DNA of 64,000 nt, from positions 1,054,001 through 1,118,000 of the forward strand of contig NZ_CAMYMK010000002.1 in assembly GCF_947259545.1 (NCBI RefSeq), given 5' to 3'. This document shows positions 25,836 to 33,951 of the stretch, one piece after another. The notes below the pieces were generated by a model. It ran no database searches. It had not been told where the DNA came from and saw only the letters and a list, made by a program, of their open reading frames with translations. The translations under genes were made by a program, and so were the position numbers. Position 1 is the stretch's first letter. Each line of letters opens with the position of its first letter. The DNA comes from an uncultured Marinobacter sp. (GTDB taxonomy: Bacteria; Pseudomonadota; Gammaproteobacteria; Pseudomonadales; Oleiphilaceae).

Positions 25836-28112
25836 ATGAAATATGTCTACCAGAGGGCCCGAGAGGCCCTCGCTGCTGTTCCCCGCCATGAATTTGTAGC
25901 CGGTGCCGACCTTGTTCACTCCATTACCGGCCATTCCATTCCCAGAGAAGAGACCGTTCGCCACATCCTGGCGGTCATGCCTGAAGTAGAGCCCGATCAG
26001 CGGGTCATGCATGTTGGGGGTGGTTCCGGGTATCTGACAGCAGTGTTTGCGAAGTTGGCCCATCAGGTGGTCTACGTGGACAAGGATGTGCCCGTCGCGG
26101 ACGCTGCAAGAGACCGTTTTCAGCATCTGGGTTTGCATAACATTGAGGTGATGGCATCGCCACTGGAGGGCGGATTTGAGCTGGACACCCCCTGCGACAC
26201 CATCGTTTGCACCACGTTCACGGTAAACCGCGACAGTGCAGGGCAGTATCTGGTGGAGGGCGGTCACCTGATCTGTCTGGAGGGCCGTGCCGGCCCGGTG
26301 CCAAGCCTGGCCATGTTCGTGCGCACGGCGGGCAAGCTCGAACGTGTGCGAACACTGGGTTGGGTCGATTTTAATCGTAACTCTGAGCAGGTGCTCATTG
26401 ATCTCGGGATGGTGGATGAGAAGACCCTGGCATCAGCGAAAATTGAAGCTGCCGCAGAGAACCGGCGCCTCCTCGATGTGCTGAGACAAAAGCTGAACCT
26501 GGAGGAGACCGAACTGTACCGGTCTCTGGCGAAGCAACGGGGGATGACACTGGTTGATGCGGATCAGCTGTTGCCAAAACTCGAACCGGAACTGTTCCGC
26601 CGCTTTTCCCGCACTTTCCTGGACCTTTCCCGACTGATCCCTGTTGCGTCCCACGACGGGGTTTTGACTCTTGTGACTGACGACCCGGATGCCCGTACCG
26701 ACCAGCTCGAACGCATGAGTCCTGACCAGGAGATCGAATGCCTGCTGGCGACGCCGACGGATTTCCGTCGTCTCTGGTCGTCTCTGGATCTGACCGCCAA
26801 AGGGAGCCGCTTTGTCGCGGACCACGCCTCTACGGAAGCGGGGCCTCACTCGAATGATGGCAGTGCACGGAACGATGTTCTGGGAAAAGGGGACGACTCT
26901 ATCAGTCCCTATCTGGTCTCCGTCTACGAAGCCATTCTGCTGGATGCCGTCAGTGAGAGAGCCAGTGACATTCATATCGAGCAATACGGTGATCGGGTCC
27001 GCATTCGGTTGAGGGTCGACGGCGATCTTCACGAACTGCAGCAATACCAATTATCACCGCGGGAGATTAAGGGCGTTATAAACGTCATTAAGCTGCGCGC
27101 TGAACTCAATATCGCCGAGCATCGTTTGCCACAAGGGGGGCGCTCCCGTTTACAGCTCGGGAAGGTGAAGTACGACCTGCGAATCCAGACCCAGCCGTCT
27201 CTCCATGGTGAGCATGCGATCATTCGCCTGCTGCCCCAGACCGGGCGGGCGATGTCTATCGCGGACCTGGGAATATCTCAGGTAATCGGCGCCCGTTATC
27301 AGCGTTTGCTGAACAACCCTGCGGGACTGCTTCTGGTGGTTGGGCCAACGGGGTCGGGCAAATCCACAACCTTGTATGCCGGTTTGCAGAACCTCGCCGA
27401 CGATGGCCGGCGCAAAGTGATCACCGTTGAGGATCCCATTGAGTACGCCATAGATAATATCCAGCAAACCCGGGTGCGATCAGAGATCGGTTTTGGTTTT
27501 GCGGACGCCATGCGGGCGTTTGTGAGGGAAGATCCGGATGTGATTCTGGTCGGTGAGATTCGTGACCATGAGACCGCACTGGAGGCGATTCGGGCCTCAC
27601 AAACGGGGCATGTGGTGCTTTCGACCCTGCACTGTAACGACGCAGTGGACTCACTGCAGCGGCTCTACGATCTGGGTGTGCATCCGAATTCCATCGCGGG
27701 CGAGCTGATGGCGGTGATCGCCCAGCGCCTGGCCAAGCGCATCTGCACTCATTGCCGCCAGCCTGCAGAACCGGATCCGACCATTCTGGCGGAGCTGTTT
27801 CCGGAGGGGGCGCCGGCGAACTTCCGTTGTTATGCGGGGCAGGGTTGTGACAATTGCAATGGCAGCGGCACCCATGGCCGGGTGGCCGTGGTTGAGTACA
27901 TGGAGGTAGAAGCGGATATCCGCAATGCCATTTCCAGCCAGCCCCCCATCGGCGAGTTACGCTGGCGGGCCCTGGATGCCGGGTTGATTACCATGCGTGA
28001 CAGTGCTCTGGATCATGTTATCGAGGGTATTATCCCCTTATCCGAAGTGCCCCGTATTTTGCCCCGTGAACGCATGGCTCCGGAAATCCGGGGCGGCAGG
28101 AGGAGCGTCTGA
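25836..28112 (+). CDS. Protein-isoaspartate-methyltransferase-like / GspE-PilB ATPase fusion
   Basis: 758 aa. Residues 1-~185 resemble PCMT: VPRHEFVAG near the N-terminus and a SAM-binding HVGGGSGYLTAV (59-70) with acidic VDKD after the next strand. The PCMT active-site GQTIS is GHSIP (32-36), so isoaspartate repair is doubtful. Residues ~185-320 look like a T2SSE N-terminal domain. Residues ~355-745 are a complete secretion ATPase: Walker A GPTGSGKST (503-511), Walker B DPDVILVGE, His box TGHVVLSTLHCND and the zinc tetracysteine C637/C640/C671/C674. No pilus or type II secretion genes are nearby. The stop overlaps the next gene (TGATG). The domain calls are firm; the role is unknown. Confidence 0.8.
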   Translation: MKYVYQRAREALAAVPRHEFVAGADLVHSITGHSIPREETVRHILAVMPEVEPDQRVMHVGGGSGYLTAVFAKLAHQVVYVDKDVPVADAARDRFQHLGLHNIEVMASPLEGGFELDTPCDTIVCTTFTVNRDSAGQYLVEGGHLICLEGRAGPVPSLAMFVRTAGKLERVRTLGWVDFNRNSEQVLIDLGMVDEKTLASAKIEAAAENRRLLDVLRQKLNLEETELYRSLAKQRGMTLVDADQLLPKLEPELFRRFSRTFLDLSRLIPVASHDGVLTLVTDDPDARTDQLERMSPDQEIECLLATPTDFRRLWSSLDLTAKGSRFVADHASTEAGPHSNDGSARNDVLGKGDDSISPYLVSVYEAILLDAVSERASDIHIEQYGDRVRIRLRVDGDLHELQQYQLSPREIKGVINVIKLRAELNIAEHRLPQGGRSRLQLGKVKYDLRIQTQPSLHGEHAIIRLLPQTGRAMSIADLGISQVIGARYQRLLNNPAGLLLVVGPTGSGKSTTLYAGLQNLADDGRRKVITVEDPIEYAIDNIQQTRVRSEIGFGFADAMRAFVREDPDVILVGEIRDHETALEAIRASQTGHVVLSTLHCNDAVDSLQRLYDLGVHPNSIAGELMAVIAQRLAKRICTHCRQPAEPDPTILAELFPEGAPANFRCYAGQGCDNCNGSGTHGRVAVVEYMEVEADIRNAISSQPPIGELRWRALDAGLITMRDSALDHVIEGIIPLSEVPRILPRERMAPEIRGGRRSV

Positions 28113-29218
28113 TGGCTGAACGTCCACAATCGACCCGCGGAGCCCAGCGGGATCCGGCCGAGGTCAGTTATGCCGATGAACTGAACCGGTTGATCGAGCA
28201 GGATCGTGGCCCCGTGCCGCCAGGCTGGCGTATGTCCCCCCGAGCCGTGGAAGCGTTTGTGCTTGGGGACGAGTCGCTGGGAATTGAGCGTAAGTTTGTG
28301 GCCGACCGGGCCATTGTCCGACGAATCGTGGTTTCATTGTGCACTGATCGTGGCTGCCTCCTGGTGGGAGAGCCGGGGACGGCGAAATCCTGGTTGTCCG
28401 AGCTGATTGCTGCGGCGGCTTCGGGTAGCTCGACGCTGACATTGCAGGGTGGCGCCGTGAATCAGGTGGGGCAGCTGCTGTACAGCTGGAATGAGGCCAT
28501 CCTGCGTAGTGAAGGTCCCTGTATTAAAGCCCTGGTGCCCAGTCCCTTGTTGCGCGGCATGATGGAGGGGCGGCTGGTTCGCTTTGAGGAGATCGCCCGG
28601 TGTCCGCAGGGGTTGCAGGATGCTTTGCTGTCCGTGCTGTCGGACCGGGTGGTGGTTATCCCGGAACTGGACGGCGACGAGGGCGTAGTGTTTGCCCGCG
28701 AGGGCTTTAACGTTCTGGCCACCTCAAACAGCGTTGACGAGGGTGTCCACGTGATGAGTGCGGCTTTGAAAAGGCGTATGGACTTTGAAGAGATCCGGCC
28801 TATCCGTCGTGTTGAGGACGAAATGGAGGTGGTGCTGCGGGAAGTTCAGAAACACAACCTCAAGGCCGGTATCACGGTTGAAGTGGACAAGCGGGTCATC
28901 GAGGTTCTGGTGACCATGTTCCATGAGCTGCGCAATGGGCAATCGGTGGACGGGCGCAGCACTGATCGCCTTGCCGGCTCAGCCCTTTCGACGGCGGAGG
29001 CGGTCTCGGTCGCTCATGCGGCCAGCCTGAATGCCTGGTACTTCGGTGGTGGCACCATAACGATGGAACACCTGATGCACCATATTGTCGGTTCAGCACT
29101 CAAGGATCAGCCGGACGACCGACGGCGCCTGCGCCATTACTTTGAGACCGCTGTGTCACCGCGAGAAGGGGAAAACTGGCGGGAGGCCTGGTCGCTTCGG
29201 TCCCTGATTCAGGAGTAA
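28112..29218 (+). CDS. MoxR-like AAA+ ATPase, partner of the fusion ATPase
   Basis: 368 aa. AAA core at about 65-290: Walker A GEPGTAKS, an altered Walker B region RFEEIARCPQGLQDALL, sensor 1 NVLATSNSVDEG, arginine finger region LKRRMDFEE. This is the MoxR/RavA superfamily but distinct from the moxR at 44250. No VWA gene accompanies it. Its start overlaps the stop of the fusion ATPase, so both are made together. Such ATPases remodel or activate protein complexes; the client here is unknown. Confidence 0.75.
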   Translation: MAERPQSTRGAQRDPAEVSYADELNRLIEQDRGPVPPGWRMSPRAVEAFVLGDESLGIERKFVADRAIVRRIVVSLCTDRGCLLVGEPGTAKSWLSELIAAAASGSSTLTLQGGAVNQVGQLLYSWNEAILRSEGPCIKALVPSPLLRGMMEGRLVRFEEIARCPQGLQDALLSVLSDRVVVIPELDGDEGVVFAREGFNVLATSNSVDEGVHVMSAALKRRMDFEEIRPIRRVEDEMEVVLREVQKHNLKAGITVEVDKRVIEVLVTMFHELRNGQSVDGRSTDRLAGSALSTAEAVSVAHAASLNAWYFGGGTITMEHLMHHIVGSALKDQPDDRRRLRHYFETAVSPREGENWREAWSLRSLIQE

Positions 29219-29529
29219 GGGGGGTGCTGACCTCTCGTGCCTGGTTTTCCGGCGTCTTCGGGGGTTTTGCCTTGCAGGTTGAAGGCGAAGGCGAGAATTT
29301 CTGCAATGATCTGATAGAGCGTTTCCGGAATTTCCTCGTTCAGCTCCAGTCTTGCCAATATGCTGGCCAGCTCCGGGTTCTCGTAGAGCGGAACATTATG
29401 CTCCCTGGCAATACGAATGATTTCTTCGGCCAGCTCATGGGTGCCCGTTGCCGCGATGGTGGGAGCGGTTTTGCCGTCATATTTCAATGCCACGGCGGCA
29501 GGGGGTGAATGCTGATCGTCCTGTTTCAT
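29209..29529 (-). CDS. Stand-alone FlhB C-terminal domain protein (FlhX-like)
   Basis: 106 aa matching the cytoplasmic fragment of FlhB that follows the NPTH cleavage site: PPAAVALKYDGK aligns with PTHYAVALKYDQK of FlhB, and the remainder to about residue 90 is the export-switch fold. No membrane segments and no cleavage site. Such FlhB-C proteins can partly replace the FlhB C-terminus in export switching. It overlaps the end of the AAA gene by 10 bases on the opposite strand and follows the FliK-like gene, with which it overlaps by 4 bases. Confidence 0.82.
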   Translation of the reverse strand: MKQDDQHSPPAAVALKYDGKTAPTIAATGTHELAEEIIRIAREHNVPLYENPELASILARLELNEEIPETLYQIIAEILAFAFNLQGKTPEDAGKPGTRGQHPPYS

Positions 29530-30875
29530 GCCTTGGTATCCACCAGTCGATGTTCCAGTCGTGTGGTTGAGCCCTGGGGGCTGCCACGACGGCAGTCCAG
29601 ATCTGTAACCTCAAGCCCCAGCTCAGACAGGCTCTGACGCAGCGTTGGTAGTTCCTGTTGGACCTGCCTGAGAGTGCTTTGCTTTTCCGCCCAGACTCGG
29701 GCGGACACCTGTTCCTGTCGCAAGGCCACGTCAAAGTGCACCGGGCCGGCGTCATCCAGATCCATCGCCAGCGAGAGCCGCCACTCAGCGACACCCGCGG
29801 CCCGTTGTTTGCCGGCAGGTTCGCCTTCGGGGTTCTCGTGTTCGATGCGTAGCTGGGCAATCCTGGGTTCGTTCTGGGGCGTCACCCACGGCAACTCCAG
29901 AAGCAGGGTAGAGACCGGCGCCGGGGTCTCTGCCGTGGTGCGAGTCGACAGCACCTGACTGTGAAGCTGATTGACGGTAATCCGGTTCAGCATTCCGGCC
30001 AGCAGCCGCAGCATCTGGCCCACGGTAGGAGGTTCCGCAGAGGTCTGTGGTGCCGGGGGCGATAGTATGTTGGGAAACTGCAGGGGGGCCTGAACCAACT
30101 CCGGCGTAGCCAACGGGGTCAGGCGGTTGAATTGCTCCGGGCCTGCGCTCTGCTCCTTCAACAGGGCTGTTATGATGCGCCCGAGAGCCAGCTTCAGGTC
30201 GGGTAGTGCCGGTTCCCGGCTCTGGGCGAGCCGCGCTTCGGCGAACAAACCGCTTTCAGCAATCCACTGCCGGATCTGTTGACCTGCCTCTGTCGCGCCG
30301 CCCGGGGCGGCAAGGCTGGTGCTGCCTGGCAGTCGATTAACCAACTGCTCGATTGCCTGGCGCACCGATGGAGCTAATGGCTGAGACTGCTGCGTGGATG
30401 GTAATGCCGTTCCGGTTGGTTCTGGTCGGACACCCTGGCTCAGGCCGGAGAGAACGCGTGCCAGGCCACCATCGATGCTTTGTTGCCATGGCAGCCGCTG
30501 GGCAAGTGCCCGGGCAATGCCGGCTTCCTGGGCGGGGGCCAGTTTGCCCATCAGTTGCAGCTCATTGCCGGCGCGCATGACCTTGACCCAGTCCCCGGTC
30601 TCCAGGGCGGTGTCTCCTATGGCAGCCTGAACGGTGAGGCTGCGCCCCCGTACTTCCAGAATTAATTGCTGCCCGGCCACCTGTTGCCGGTTCACTACCT
30701 CCGCTACGCGGGCCAGGGCCGTTTCCCGGTTGGCGAGCTGTAACTGGTCCAGTTGCTGGCGCGCCGAGACGGCGGTAGAAGCCTGCAATTGCGGGTCCCT
30801 GGCGGCCCCGCTTGCGGGCCGTCTGGTTTGCTCGCCGGAGGGCGGTGGTGTCGGGTTACCGTTTGGTAATTTCAT
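29526..30875 (-). CDS. FliK-like hook-length control domain protein
   Basis: About 449 aa from the ATG at 30875 (an in-frame TTG at 30899 is the alternative). A Gln/Ala/Leu-rich N-terminal half is followed by a Flg_hook-type C-terminal domain (about 345-440; WRLSLAMDLDDAGPVHFDVALRQEQVSARVWAEK ... LRQSLSELGLEV is the typical pattern). It is a paralogue of fliK (1340). Paired with a stand-alone FlhB C-terminal domain, it looks like a second ruler/switch set or a regulator of the first. Confidence 0.75.
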   Translation of the reverse strand: MKLPNGNPTPPPSGEQTRRPASGAARDPQLQASTAVSARQQLDQLQLANRETALARVAEVVNRQQVAGQQLILEVRGRSLTVQAAIGDTALETGDWVKVMRAGNELQLMGKLAPAQEAGIARALAQRLPWQQSIDGGLARVLSGLSQGVRPEPTGTALPSTQQSQPLAPSVRQAIEQLVNRLPGSTSLAAPGGATEAGQQIRQWIAESGLFAEARLAQSREPALPDLKLALGRIITALLKEQSAGPEQFNRLTPLATPELVQAPLQFPNILSPPAPQTSAEPPTVGQMLRLLAGMLNRITVNQLHSQVLSTRTTAETPAPVSTLLLELPWVTPQNEPRIAQLRIEHENPEGEPAGKQRAAGVAEWRLSLAMDLDDAGPVHFDVALRQEQVSARVWAEKQSTLRQVQQELPTLRQSLSELGLEVTDLDCRRGSPQGSTTRLEHRLVDTKA

Positions 30876-31057
30876 CGGCGCTGATTTGATTCTCGGCAAG
30901 AGTAATCATGACACGGTTTCGTTATAATACGCCGCGCTGGTAACTATTGCCTGTCTGAAATGTCTGAACCCCCGTTAATTCTATCGATCTGATGGGGGCA
31001 GAGTTGAATGTCCACAACGCCGGTGTGACCCCGCGTTGTTCCAGATCTGGGGCCCTG

Positions 31058-31690
31058 ATGTCTGAGCCGTTACTACAGGCTGTCAATCTGCAGTGTGAGC
31101 GCGACGACCGGATGCTGTTCCGGGATCTCTCTTTCTCCATACTGCCCGGTACTCTGACCCGTGTCGAGGGGCCCAATGGCTCCGGCAAGACAACGCTGCT
31201 CAGGATCCTGGCTGGCCTGAACGATGCCTGGTCCGGCGACCTTTTGTGGTTTGGGCAACCCCGCTCATACCAGCGTGAAGAATTCGTGCGCAATATGCTG
31301 TATATCGGTCATCGACCCGGGATCAAACCCCTGCTGACGCCGATGGAGAATCTGCGCGCCCTGATGGCTGGCAGGAAGACGGTGAGCGATGACCTGCTGG
31401 GGCAGGCATTGGCCGGCACGGGGCTGGCCGGATTCGAGGATGTGCCCTGTCGCCGTCTTTCTGCGGGCCAACAACGTCGGGTGGCGTTGGCGCGATTGCT
31501 GATCGCTGATGAGCCGTTGTGGATTCTCGATGAAGTGTTCACCGCGATCGACATTGATGGTGTGGCAGCGTTGGAGACTCTGTTGGTTCAGAGGGCCCGG
31601 GATGGCGGAGCGATCGTGGTGACGACACACCACGATCTGCAGTTACCATCAATGCAGCGCATTACCCTGGGAGCCGGCGATGACTTCTGA
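31058..31690 (+). CDS. ccmA: Heme exporter ATPase CcmA
   Basis: 210 aa ABC ATPase. Walker A GPNGSGKTTLLR, signature LSAGQQRRVALARLL and Walker B PLWILDEVF. With CcmB it drives release of holo-CcmE from CcmC. The ATG at 31058 gives the normal N-terminus; a longer frame from 30992 is unlikely. First gene of the ccmABCDEFGHI operon; ccmB begins within its last 11 bases. Confidence 0.95.
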   Translation: MSEPLLQAVNLQCERDDRMLFRDLSFSILPGTLTRVEGPNGSGKTTLLRILAGLNDAWSGDLLWFGQPRSYQREEFVRNMLYIGHRPGIKPLLTPMENLRALMAGRKTVSDDLLGQALAGTGLAGFEDVPCRRLSAGQQRRVALARLLIADEPLWILDEVFTAIDIDGVAALETLLVQRARDGGAIVVTTHHDLQLPSMQRITLGAGDDF

Positions 31691-32405
31691 TACCCGGGCC
31701 GGGTGGCGTCCTGTCACCGAAGCCGTCGGCAGTGTTCGTGCGATGAAAGCGGTTTTCCTGAGGGATCTTAAAGCCGCGTTCCGGCAGCGGCAGGATCTGC
31801 TCAACCCGCTGCTGTTTTTTATCATGGTGGTGACTCTGTTCCCCCTCGGTGTTAGTCCGGAAGTGTCATTTCTGCAGCAGGCGGGTAGCGGTATCCTGTG
31901 GGTAGCGGCGTTACTGTCTGTGTTGTTGTCCCTGGACCACCTGTTTCGTCACGACTACGACGACGGCACCCTGGAGCAATTGGTGCTTCAGCCCCAGCCG
32001 CTGTTCCTGCTGGTGCTGGCGAAAGTAGCGGCCCACTGGGTGCTGACAGGGTTGCCCCTGGTTCTGCTGGCACCGGTTTTGGGCATAATGGTGCACCTGG
32101 ACGGGAACTCTATTGGGGTTTTGTGTCTAACGCTGCTGATTGGAACGCCGGTGCTCAGTTTGATCGGAGCCATTGGTGCAGCGTTGACCCTCGGGTTGAG
32201 ATCGGCGGGTGTGCTGTTGTCGCTGTTGATCATTCCGCTGTACATTCCCGTGCTGATTTTTGGCACCGGCACCGTGGCGGCTGCGGGGGACGGTGCCCCT
32301 GTCGGTGGGTATGTAGCGTTAATGGGCGCATTTCTGGTGCTGGCGGTGACGCTGGCACCGTTTGCGTCAGCGGCGGCATTGCGTATCAGTCTGTCAAACG
32401 CTTAA
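31680..32405 (+). CDS. ccmB: Heme exporter membrane protein CcmB
   Basis: 241 aa from the ATG at 31680, which has GGGAG upstream and overlaps ccmA; an internal ATG at 31743 gives 220 aa, closer to the family length. Six membrane segments and family motifs NPLLFFIMVVTLFPLGVSP and DYDDGTLEQLVLQP. It forms the CcmA2B2 transporter-like complex with CcmC and CcmD. Confidence 0.93.
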   Translation: MTSDTRAGWRPVTEAVGSVRAMKAVFLRDLKAAFRQRQDLLNPLLFFIMVVTLFPLGVSPEVSFLQQAGSGILWVAALLSVLLSLDHLFRHDYDDGTLEQLVLQPQPLFLLVLAKVAAHWVLTGLPLVLLAPVLGIMVHLDGNSIGVLCLTLLIGTPVLSLIGAIGAALTLGLRSAGVLLSLLIIPLYIPVLIFGTGTVAAAGDGAPVGGYVALMGAFLVLAVTLAPFASAAALRISLSNA

Positions 32406-32440
32406 CAACATGAAAAGCAAAGGTAAAAGGTAGCATCCTG

Positions 32441-33184
32441 ATGTGGCAATTCTTTCATAAGCTGGGGTCGCCGAAATGGTTCTTCGGCATAGCCAACCGG
32501 CTGATGCCCTGGCTGTTGTGGGGCGGTGCAGCTCTGCTATTTGCCGGCCTTATCTGGGGGCTGGCGTTTGCCCCTCAGGACTACCTCCAGGGCAATAGTT
32601 ACCGGATTATCTTCATCCACGTGCCGTCGGCGTTCCTGGCCCAGTCCGTGTATATCATGATGGCGGTGGCAGCGGTGGTTACCCTGGTCTGGCGCATGAA
32701 ACTGGCGGATGTCTTCGTTAAATCCGTGGCCCCGGTGGGCGCGGTGCTAACCTTCCTGGCCCTGTTTACCGGTGCGGTGTGGGGCAAGCCCACCTGGGGA
32801 ACCTGGTGGATCTGGGACGCCCGGCTGACGTCCATGCTGATTCTGCTGTTCCTGTATTTTGGTGTTATTGCCCTTGGTGCGGCGATTTCCGACGAGAAAT
32901 CCTCGGCGCGGGCCGTGGCCGTGCTGGTGCTGGTTGGGGTGGTGAATATACCCATTATCAAGTACTCCGTGGAATGGTGGAATACACTGCACCAGCCCGC
33001 CACCTTCAAGCTCACGGAAAAGCCCTCGATGCCTGCGGAAATGTGGGTGCCTTTATTGTTGTCGGTGTTGGGGCTTTACCTGATTTTTGGCTGGTTCGCA
33101 TGCCTGCGCATGCAGACGGAAATACTGATTCGTGAACGCCGCACCCGCTGGGTAAAAGAGCTGGTGCTGGCAGGTAGGAGCTGA
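32441..33184 (+). CDS. ccmC: Heme-handling protein CcmC
   Basis: 247 aa, six membrane segments. The tryptophan-rich WWD motif ([13 protein letters not shown]) and flanking His residues hold heme in the periplasm and load it onto CcmE. Full length; 35 bp after ccmB. Confidence 0.95.
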   Translation: MWQFFHKLGSPKWFFGIANRLMPWLLWGGAALLFAGLIWGLAFAPQDYLQGNSYRIIFIHVPSAFLAQSVYIMMAVAAVVTLVWRMKLADVFVKSVAPVGAVLTFLALFTGAVWGKPTWGTWWIWDARLTSMLILLFLYFGVIALGAAISDEKSSARAVAVLVLVGVVNIPIIKYSVEWWNTLHQPATFKLTEKPSMPAEMWVPLLLSVLGLYLIFGWFACLRMQTEILIRERRTRWVKELVLAGRS

Positions 33185-33188
33185 CGAC

Positions 33189-33428
33189 ATGGCATTTGAT
33201 TCACTGGCCGCATTTATTGCCATGGAGGGGCATGGCCCCTATGTCTGGACCTGTTATGGGGTGTTCGTCCTCTTTCTGGGCGGTCTGGTGTACTGGTCCC
33301 TTCGCCAGCGTCGCCAGGTGATCGCCGCGCAGCGCAGGGAACTGACCCGGAGCGCCGACAGTGGCATGGCTGCGAGCCGGAATGCGCAGGCCGCCAGCTT
33401 TACCCGTGTGAAAGTTTCTCAAGACTGA
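33189..33428 (+). CDS. ccmD: Heme exporter subunit CcmD
   Basis: 79 aa with a single membrane segment (about 18-38) and a basic cytoplasmic tail ([14 protein letters not shown]). It helps release holo-CcmE from the CcmABC complex. Small size and position between ccmC and ccmE are diagnostic; start 4 bp after ccmC. Confidence 0.9.
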   Translation: MAFDSLAAFIAMEGHGPYVWTCYGVFVLFLGGLVYWSLRQRRQVIAAQRRELTRSADSGMAASRNAQAASFTRVKVSQD

Positions 33429-33442
33429 ATGGCAGGATAACG

Positions 33443-33916
33443 ATGCACCCGACCCGAAAAAAACGACTGACCATAGTGCTCTTTTTGCTGGCAGGGATTG
33501 CCATTGCTGTTGGGCTGACCACCTATGCGCTGCGCCAGAATATTAACCTGTTTTACGACCCCAGCCAGATTGCAGCCGGTGATGCTCCGCAGGATGTGAG
33601 AATACGGGCCGGTGGCATGGTAGAAGAAGGTTCCGTGCAGCGGGACCCGGAAAGTCTGAAGGTCGAGTTCAGGGTGACCGACTTCAACTCGTCGGTGCTG
33701 GTTGAGTACACCGGCATTCTGCCGGACCTGTTTGCGGAAGGGCAGGGCGTGGTGGCCATGGGTCGGCTGAATGGGAATGGGCGCTTCGTGGCAGACCAGG
33801 TATTGGCCAAGCACGATGAGAATTACATGCCGCCGGAAGTGGCCGAGGCCCTTGAGAAGGCATCCGCCGGAGTACACAAAGCCGGTGATAGCAGCGGCTC
33901 TGAATCGGCGTACTGA
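33443..33916 (+). CDS. ccmE: Heme chaperone CcmE
   Basis: 157 aa. An N-terminal membrane anchor (about 9-29), an OB-fold periplasmic domain, and the heme-binding HxxxY motif with His124 (HDENY). His124 forms the covalent bond to heme before transfer to CcmF. The C-terminal ~20 residues are flexible. Confidence 0.95.
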   Translation: MHPTRKKRLTIVLFLLAGIAIAVGLTTYALRQNINLFYDPSQIAAGDAPQDVRIRAGGMVEEGSVQRDPESLKVEFRVTDFNSSVLVEYTGILPDLFAEGQGVVAMGRLNGNGRFVADQVLAKHDENYMPPEVAEALEKASAGVHKAGDSSGSESAY

Positions 33917-33951
33917 CGTAACGACACATTTTTGAAGTTTGGAGAGGTCTG

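Noticed and set aside
26376..26800. c-di-GMP-binding MshEN domain in the GspE-like fusion
   Set aside because: The region aligns in place with T2SSE N-terminal domains, but the RLG and LLG signature residues are not present.
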